Source: Litoditis marina (taxonomy: Eukaryota; Nematoda; Chromadorea; Rhabditida; Rhabditidae). From it: DNA of 64,000 nucleotides. The position numbers and the translations under genes were made by a program. The notes below the pieces were generated by a model. The model saw nothing but the letters and a program-made list of their open reading frames with translations, searched no databases and was not told the DNA's origin. Where the stretch lies: assembly GCA_964036275.1 (NCBI GenBank), contig OZ038435.1, positions 4,960,001 through 5,024,000 of the forward strand. The letters run 5' to 3'. Positions within the stretch are counted from its first letter, which is position 1. The number at the start of each line of letters is the position of its first letter. Positions 48,801 through 58,669 of the stretch are shown one piece after another.

Positions 48801-51800
48801 TGGCCTGTGTTTTCATAGTCGGAGATATGGCCGGAGCCGGGATGATCGCGCTGCCCAGCGCGTTTATGAAGACAGGTGGGATATTTGGTTTCGCTCATAT
48901 ACACCGGTTTAATTTTTGAATTGATGTCTGGTGAATAGTCTTACTTCTCAGAAAATTTGTTGAGTAGTCGGTATTAGTGGGGTAGAGCTAGAGATCAAAT
49001 TGCCAAACATTAAAATTTCAAAAACTATTAAAGTGAAGAGACTATCTCGAAAATTACTCATCATGTACGAAACTGGCTATAAACTACGTTTCTCTCGTTC
49101 TTGTAGTCCTACAATTTAGAGTTCAACTTTGAACTCGATTCTCGCCTTGTCAGTAAAATAAAGCACAATGATTAGAAAACGATGAAAAAATGTGATAATC
49201 TCTAATACTTTTTGGAATATGGATTCCAGGATTCACCCCCGGCATCATACTGGTTCTGTTCTGTGCCCTGGTCACTACGAATACGGCCACCCAGCTGGGA
49301 AAGTGCTGGACTAATTTACAGAAACGGTGGCCGGAAAAATATCTGGAAAAGGACTGCCGCAAACCGTACGCCGAGATTGCGTATCGCGCTTGCGGACCGT
49401 GGATGAGGTGAGATTGAAAGTGATGAAAAAAAGTTAATCACAGAATATCTGAATTAGTAAGCACTAATAGCCTCGACTTGAACTGTTTTAGATGAAGTTG
49501 CAACTCACTACCTAATTGCCACTACCATATTCAAAAAAACCACGAATACAATCGACGTTATTACAGTTTGTTGTAAAAATTTAACACAAGGCTAGTTTTC
49601 AGAGTCGCTAAAATTGCACAGTGCATGGGGCTCTGAACTACTTTTGCAACACTCATGTGAATGTTTTTAGTTACTTTTTGGTTTTCGTTTTTACAACTGG
49701 CGGCGTAGGAAACCGTCCAACCTCATGAGAAGTTCATATGAGTTTCTCACGAGATACCTCATGAGCTACTCGTGAACTATTAATGTTGTAGCATGGCAAT
49801 CAATATAGACTCATGAGAAACTCGTGCCAATAGCTGATGAGGTGATCTCATGAACTTTCGTGGGGATTACTACGCCGCCTGGTATTTTCTATTTTCAGAT
49901 CATTTCTGGTGTGCATGATCTGTCTGACGCAGTTCGGCTTCTGTACCGTTCTGGTGTTGTTGGCGGCCAAGAACATTGCCATCTTGCTCAATTTCTTTTT
50001 CCTTCTACGAATAAACTATTGTTATCTGATTTTGATTGTCGGTTTTCTGGTCTGGCCGGCCACTATGCTGAAAAGCCCCATGCACTTTTGGTAAGTCTTC
50101 AGATAGGTTCGATAATCTCAAGTTTAAGAAAAATATTAGTTTTCCTCAAATTTGGTGTTATGGTTCGCAGCAAATACGTGTTACATAGTTGAGTGCCAGG
50201 TAGGCGAACCACATAAAAGAAAACTTGCTATGCTCAAAACGTCGTTGTAGTTTGACTACGATCTAGATTATAACTTACTAATTGCCACCGAAAAGGACTG
50301 GGATCAAACTACAAAATCGGAATAGGGCAACATACATCGTGTGGGCAAGCGCGTGTCATGGTACGTGACTCAACCCGATAACCGTTTACGTTTCGAATAA
50401 ACAGGTAAAAGTGAAATTGGTTCGGATTGTGTAACTTTCAGGCACGTGGCCGTGCTGTCTGCTGCATCGTCATCTATTGCAGTCGTGGTAGTTTTGTTCG
50501 GTATTTATCATGATGCACCAGTTTGTGAAAGGGTAAGACTTCAAACAAAAATGATGTGAAAAAGAATATTGATTTTTCCAGTTGTAGTTTGAACTTTGAA
50601 ACAGCAGAAATTTTCAGAAAGTTCTCGGGATCAAGCAAAATAAGAGAAACCCACATAAATTTATATATTTTGAATAGTCGGTCATTTGAAGATTGTCCAT
50701 TTCAGTACGTTCATCACAATGACTTTGAGCTGGGAAAGTTTTTCAACGCTTACGGAACTTTGGTTTTTGCATTCGGTGGACACGTTGCGTTTCCCACCAT
50801 TCAACATGACATGAAAATTCCGAGTCAATTTTCGAGATCCGTATATTTGTCATTTGCCGGTTAGTTCCCGTTGTGGATGTTACAAAATTCAACGACTTTC
50901 TGATATAAATCACGTCCCTATGATTTATAAACTTTTTTTAATAAAATAAAATCCGAGAATCGGTTACAATGAAACAAGGACAATAACGAGTTCTTACTCA
51001 ATTTCCGAGTTCAAATGTACAATTTACGAAAGTTACTTTCTGATACTTCTTGAAATTAGTTTATTTGTCAAAATTTTCACAGAACTATTTCCAGCCGTGT
51101 TGGTCTACTATCTTTCTGTGTCCATCTATGGCTATTATGTGTACGGTAGTTCTGTTGGAGACACAATTATATCCTCCATTCAACAACCATGGATCCAGCA
51201 AAGTGTTGGTTAAAAATGATTATTACTTCTCTTTGAACGAGAATCGCGATTAGAATAAAACCACTCTCCTTCATTACAGATGAAAACTGTCGTTACTTCA
51301 AAAACTTACTACCAAACGTTTTGAATTTCTGAACTAGTGAACACATTTCCTGTGAAGAAAGTTATTTCAGTGGTGATCTTTAGTTAACTTTAGAAATAAA
51401 ATAAACAGTTGATGTAAAGCAAACCAGAAAAGAAAGCAAACCGGAAGTTTCAGGTCAACATGCTGATTGCTTTCCATGTTCTCACAACCATAGTCATCGC
51501 CTACTCTCCAATGGTGCAGCAAGTGGAACATCTATTGAGAGTACCGCACAGTGAGTTTTTTTTACGAATTTGATTGCCTTCTGTGTTATTTGAATAACTT
51601 CATACAACCAATTCTGAACGGTTCGCTCAGCCGAACTAAAACTCTCCAGTCAAATATAGATTCTTATGCTTTAGTTCCACTGTCTAGCAAGGTAATGAGG
51701 ATTATGCTGTAACACTGCCAAAACAGGAAGTTATGGTCGATTTTAGTGAAAAGGTTTAAGACACTTTATTCAGAGTTCGGCGCTCAGAGGTTCGTGGTCC

Positions 51801-54800
51801 GTTCGTTTCTATTCTGGATAGTAATCTTCGCCGCCCTCAGTGTGCCCAACTTCGGGCCGATGATGGAGTTTGTGAGTTTCTCGAAATAAAACTGTTCATC
51901 TCCAAATTCTGATTTAGAACTACTAACTAACTCACTAATACTAAGAAATATGTAGTTGACAGTCTGAAATACATATTACATCTGTCAGACTCAACAAATG
52001 GGGAGTTAATTTACAGCCCATATCAAAAATTGGAATGCTCCAAGCCAGGTTGAACTAAATTACAAATCGTGAGCGAACCATTGTTGAGAATAGTATTTTA
52101 GTGAGATTGTGCAGCATTTATAAAAGTTTTTTACAGATTGGCTCCTCTACCATGTCACTGATGTGTATCATTCTACCCAGTGTCTTCTATCTGCTACTCA
52201 ATGCGTCGTGGGAAAAACGGCAGCACGACATCAAAGAACAGAGTGTGATCGCCGATTTTGCCGATGATCAACTGGCCACGTGGAGAGAGTGAGTTAATTC
52301 TGAGAAATCTTGCTAATCTAGATATTTGACTGATCCCATAACTTTTCTTCAGTGTAAACATTGGTTTTCGAAACAAAAATTTAAGTCGTGAACGTCACTA
52401 AAGTACTACTGTTTTCATATTTTTTAGACTTGTGACGTATATTACAGCCTTGTATGGCTCGAAAAAAAACATCCAGTGTAGCAGTTGAGCGTTTCGCTGA
52501 AAATGCAGAGTTTCACATAAAATGGGACCATCTTTGCGAGAAAAGTTTTTCGAAGTGCAATAATTCATTATATTGCAGTGTGGTCGCATTCACTCCACGA
52601 CCGATTCTGATCTTCAATATGATCACGATAAGTGAGTTACTTCGAATAATAGTTTGATGTTGGTGAATAACTTTTGAACTGAGTTTTGGGCATGAACAGA
52701 GTTGTATTATGATCTGCGTACACATCATTATTCCACTATTACGAGTAAACTTTAGACAGATCAAGTTACAAACACGGCTGAACGAGACAAAATGCACAGT
52801 TTTACTCAGCCTTTATCTAAGCCGCTCAAACCTGTTCAAGTTTAATTGGAATATAACGAAACCTATACTAAGAAGAAATCAAATTCGTGAACGCAGTTAT
52901 TGCAGAAACATTTCAAGTCAAGTTTTTGTTTCCAGGTTTTGGCATAATTGGTATGATCGTAGCGTCTAGTGCTTCTGCAATGGAATTGATGTCAGCAGAA
53001 GTTGGAGCGCCATGTTATGTACAGTACTTCCGGAAACGTAAGTTTGTGTACTTCCCACAAGTTGAGTTGTATTCAGAGGGTCATACCGTATATGCTAAAC
53101 ATTATATAGTTTGTATCACTGCGAAAGATTTTGAAACAAATGCCATAAACATAATTTGTCGTATGCGATCAGAGAAATTTCACTCTTTGACGATTAACGA
53201 TAAAAGCGAAATTGGGGCATTGTGGTGGAAGAAAACTGGTATAGTGAGTGCCAAATTTATAAATTTATTTCTCTCGCCGGAATCGAACCTGCGAGCAAAA
53301 GATTCGTAACAGAGGGCTAAACACTGCACATAACAGGCAAGCTTTGGAATCGAAGACATGTGTGCCTACATAGCGGAAAGTGAGATATACAGTACCCTTC
53401 TGCCTTTTTTTGCCAACGACTCTATTTGATTGTAACCAGCACAGACTACCCAACTTTCCGTTTTCCAGAAGGTTTGCCATTTTCCGATTCCTCCGGAAGT
53501 ACAATCAACTGTTGTGGACAATTCCACAACATTACGGTCTCAGGTATTAATCCCAGTGATTATTGTTCTTCGAAACTTGTTTGAATTCGCTAATAAATGA
53601 TGCAATCAGTTGTTTGTTTGTTTTTGTTTTTTACCTTCAGTTTTCTTGTTGAGACCGTGAATTGTCGCATAGTTATCACTTTTTACAATGGCGCTAATAT
53701 GAAATGAGTATCCTTGAAAATTTTGTCTAGAATTGTAGGTAAAACATTACGGTGTGAAGTTGGTATGAAGTAAAGTGACTGAACCCGTGCTGAGTGGATC
53801 ACGTGTTATGATTGGATGTAAACAACTAATCAATGACAAAAAACAATCCGATAAACTCACATCTTTGTTCCCCTTGAGAAGGTTGGCCAGTTCCATAATC
53901 TTCTTGATGACCTTTCCGTCCTCACTGACAGATTCCATAGTTGCCTCCGCCTCTTGTAACATAACGAGGGTGTCTGGAAAAGGATTCCTAGTCCGTACCC
54001 ATGAAAAAACAGGAAACATACTGTTACTCGCAATTTGAAACGTGTGTATAGGGGGTGCCAAATTTGTAAAGTTTTGTCTCTCGCCGGAATCGAACCTGCG
54101 AGCAAAAGATTTGAAGCCGGGCGAAAACAACTGCGCTACGCGAGTTGTTAATTCTGAAGCGTGGGAATCAAATACTTGTGCCCGCACACAGCGGAAATTG
54201 AGATATACAGTACCCTCCCGCCTTTCCGTTGGCGACCACTATACAGCTCGACGAGAGGGTTTTCGGAGAACTATGAAAGCAAGCTATTGAGTCGGAGGTT
54301 CATTCTGACTCAATTGCACTAACTTCGTTTCATAAATTTATGTGTACTGGTTCAACTGAACTGTCCCAACTAACCTTTTTCGATTTCCACATCGTCCAAA
54401 GAAATCTTTATGAGAAGTTTGAACCGATTGCTGTCCAGAAAATCAGGCGATTGGGTACTTAAAAATTACATTCAAATAACACCAACGAAACAAACTACAA
54501 CAAATAAAAGTTTTTTGCGTGTTCAAGAGAGAAACCGTGAGCACACTAGAAGCTCTGCAAAATGTATTTCTAATATATAAGTTCCAACATAAATTACCCG
54601 TTAATAATTTGGGCAACCGTTCAAAGGTAAGTTTTTCTCATAATTGAAACTCAGGACGACTGAAAATCTCGTTTACGAACCAACGTTGTTCAACTAGCCC
54701 GTCATTGAAAGTATATGAAACATCTAAACTTTTGTGGTTTTACTGAATGAACCATGGGAGACCCAAAAAACCAACATGAGTTTTCCATTTCTATTCGGCA

Positions 54801-57800
54801 CTTTCCGCTTGACACTGGTCAGGAGAAGCTGGTCGCTGAGCGTGAATACGCATCTCTGCTTTTTCGATTCTCTTCCCTGCATCTGGACCATATCGTAGCG
54901 AATCAGGTTGCGGCCACTCGAAACCAACTGAAAAGGGTTTTACGCCGGAGAAGAACGGTGGTTAATGAAATCGTGAAAGCCTCTACCTTGATTATTCAAA
55001 GAACAAAACTGGTGATATCTAAGCGGCACACAAACAGTAACTCCGTGGGTTTATGTTTCATTATGTTCACTTTCAGGCACTTGCAACGTGAACACCTAGT
55101 TTGTGCACAACCCCGTCTTAGAGAAGGACGATTATGTGGTCAAATCCCAACGATTCAGTCCTTTCAACTGCAATAAATTTTTCAATTTCAGTTTAAAGGA
55201 CCGCTGACTCGGGATTGGTGCACATAATCGTCCTGCTTTAAAAACAGATTACTCACGTCGTCCAGACCGTCCACTATTGCCTCAATCTCTCTCAGGCGTT
55301 GCTCCTGTTGGTCCTGCGCTTCTTTGTGCTGATTAATGGCAATCTGAAAATAGGGTTTCCATTTTCCAAGGCAGGCCCGAACGGTGTATGTTGTCCGCTG
55401 TGTTTGTAGTTCGTTCCAGTTCCTTTTCGGTCAAGATCCGTGTGTATTGAGATCAAACTACATCGAACATTTGGTCATTACCCAAATCACTGATTCTACA
55501 TGATAATCCATGATTGATAACCATGCGCAAAATGTCATAAGAGATTGACGATATATCGTCATGATACCTTAACCCACACAGAAAATACATGAATGAAAAT
55601 GAACATTGATATAGTGTACAGTTCTTGATTTTTTTCGTTTGCTGTACATGACTATCCGATTATTTTTCAATATATGTATTATGAACCTGTTTGACCTACC
55701 GCCAGATTATGTACATGTCGCTCTGCCCTGATCAATCGCTCGTGGTCGCTATGTTCGGCTGGAGTATGCTTCATGAGCTGCTTCAGAATCAATTCGTATC
55801 TGGAAACCCACACATATACTGTTGGTCGATCAGAAAACAGAAACCGTGTATAACCGGAAGTTTGTACTCAAAAACTCGTTTCGCGTTACCATTTCATTTA
55901 CTCAGAGCAAATAAGAGTTGTAGGCAAGTTTTCAGGTCACTTTTGAACTGAACTACTTGATCAACATTTGACCCAGGTTGTGATTTTTCTCTAAATTACA
56001 CTTAATCATGTTTGTTTTTGGTGATTATTTTATATAAACATTTGGCAAACCTTGGAACTCGTTGAATCGGAGATATCAGCAGTGAATCGAGGTCGAGCTT
56101 ATTGTGGTGGTCTCGACAGCAGCGCTGAAACATTTATATGTACCTAAAGTGTAGTTGTATATCTATGTTCTGAGTCCTGATTAACACATGAATGTATGGT
56201 CTGAGAACATCTGATTTTTACGATTCTTGTTGTCAGGAACTCACGTTGTAATATTTTTCGAACGAAGGTTTCGCTCTGGCTTGACTGATGGCTTGTTTGG
56301 CATACTTGAAGTTCTCCACGAACGAGATGTAGGTTTCAATCATGGATTGTTTGGAGAACTGAAAAGTACTGATTTCAAAAACACTCATTTTGTAAACTGA
56401 TTATGAAATCTCCTTTTTTGGGGAGGCTGATTATATAAAGTTAAACAAATTATCTATAACAATTTTATATTGTGCTAACGTATAGAAGTAAAAAATCTAA
56501 AACCGTAAGGGCATTTTCAAGTGCAAGCGAATATAAACTTTTTAATTTAGTGTTTGAATAAACATACGTGACCAAGGAGTACATCACCGATCACAGAGTC
56601 CTTGTGCCACGATTCGATTCGAGAACTCAACGCGGCTAGAAGAACCTATAAGCAGACAAAATGAACTTCACCAAAACCGGGATATAGAATGCCGTATTCA
56701 ACAAAACTACTGGTCTCATTTGATATTTCGGGGTCATGTACGTTTCTGTACGGTACGAAAATATCGCTTCGCTTCCAAATCGCGTTGAAAATATTGTTTA
56801 TTGTACGAGATGTTTACTTTGCTGAAAAGTTTGATTCGAGGTGCGACAAGGTATGCCAACTAGAAAAAACACAGGAACATACTTGATGATGTGCCAGTAT
56901 TTCTGGTAATTTGTAGAATATTTTGTCCACTAGTCCGGCTTCGATGAGAGTTGCTTCCAGAGGTTGTCTGAGTGGTCTCATGTACTTCTGAAATAGAGTT
57001 TTTAGGTTGTAGACAGACAGGTTGAAAACAACGCATTCCCAATGGGAGGAAGATTTCCAATTCCATTATATTTCTCTTTGTTTCATTTTCTCTAAGTTTT
57101 GATCAAAAACCTTCCAGGAGAATTTAATAACAACGAACAATAGTCAAAAAGGTATAACTGATAATTTTTTTAGGTAATATAGTAACTATATTTTTTAAAG
57201 AGATGTACTCAGACTCACCGTTATCAGAAACTCCAGACCTTCCACAAACGATTTCTCGGTATCGTAAAGCTCTTGAGCCGCCAGATTTCGAACGCTGAAC
57301 AGATGTGTCTGATTTATGAATTGTTGTATGATTTGTTTACTCTGCACTGCTTTGTTCACTAGTTCTCACATATTCAAGATATGAAGTGACTGTTCATTGA
57401 TTACTAAAAATCAGCGTGAAATTTTCACTTTGTTACCTGAGGATTCCAGATTGACCAAAGAGATTTTTTCTAAACTACAAAAAAAGTCTCTCAATAATTT
57501 TTCCCCATTACCCAGTAAAACTCAAAGATTCGCTCTCTGTGTTAATAACAACAAATCTTCCCTGGTCAGGAAGCAAACTACAAACCTGTAATGTCTTCGT
57601 AGACTCGCTCTCGACCGTTTTTTCCACAACATAATGTCTGCTTCTAACAACGAGTTATCCATCTGACATTCCTCAACTGCATTTTCTGCCGATACGTAGG
57701 GACTCCTGTGAGTTGTGAATTGGAATATATTTTCTGTATTCGCATGAAGAAAACCAGGCGGCGTAGCAATCCCTCCAATCTCATGTGAAGTTCATACGAG

Positions 57801-58609
57801 GTTCTCATGAGATACCTCATGAGCTATACGTGGACTCTCAATGTTGTAGCAAAGGAATCGATAGAATCTCATGAGAAGCCAATGCTAATAGCCCACAAGG
57901 TATCTCATGACATGAGGTTTTTTAGGGATTGCTACGCCGTCTGGGTGATGTACCTATGAAAACACGATGTGTACAAACTACATTTTTTGTTTCAATTAGT
58001 TTGCTGATAACCGTTTGAGTTAATGTACTGGTAAGCTCGGTGCCTTCCATTCTTTCACTAGAGGGGTCGAGTAATGTGTGACAGCGTTTTCATGAAAATA
58101 GCACTTACTTTTATTCCTTTATCATAAACGCTACAGTAAACTTGAAGGTTAGTTCAGTTGTCTGTTGTCTTGTACAATGACCGATTTCACAATTCTCACG
58201 AGAAACAAATTGATCGTTGGAAAAAACACGTGTTCCTAGATGATTTGGTGCGATACGCTAATTTAATTTAGATGTGAAGTTCATGTCTGTGTTTTACACA
58301 AAAAAAACGTACTTCTCCATTCTTTTGACTTTGGTTTTTTGGGTTCAAAATTTTATATATTGTTAATTGCACGATTCCACGATATTTAATTTTCTCAAAA
58401 CTGACCAACTGATAGTGGGATGCTGGTCAGGGGAGGTGGGTCGGGAGCGAAAGCTGCGGAGTAGTTTTGAGAACCGACTCACGCCTTCGAGACTGTCGGC
58501 ACTCTTCTGCTCCAGTTGACTAGAGGACGCGAACATGTCGTCAACCACGCCACGTCTCCTGAACAGAGACAAAAACAGTTTTCAGAGAGGGTCTCTCCCC
58601 CTCTCAGTG

Positions 58610-58669
<60 letters not shown>

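Noticed and set aside
54046..54187. Functional tRNA genes at the B-box sequences
   Set aside because: The T-stem has a mismatch, the anticodon stems do not pair and the sequences are embedded in repeated TIR elements; these are tRNA-like relics, not genes.
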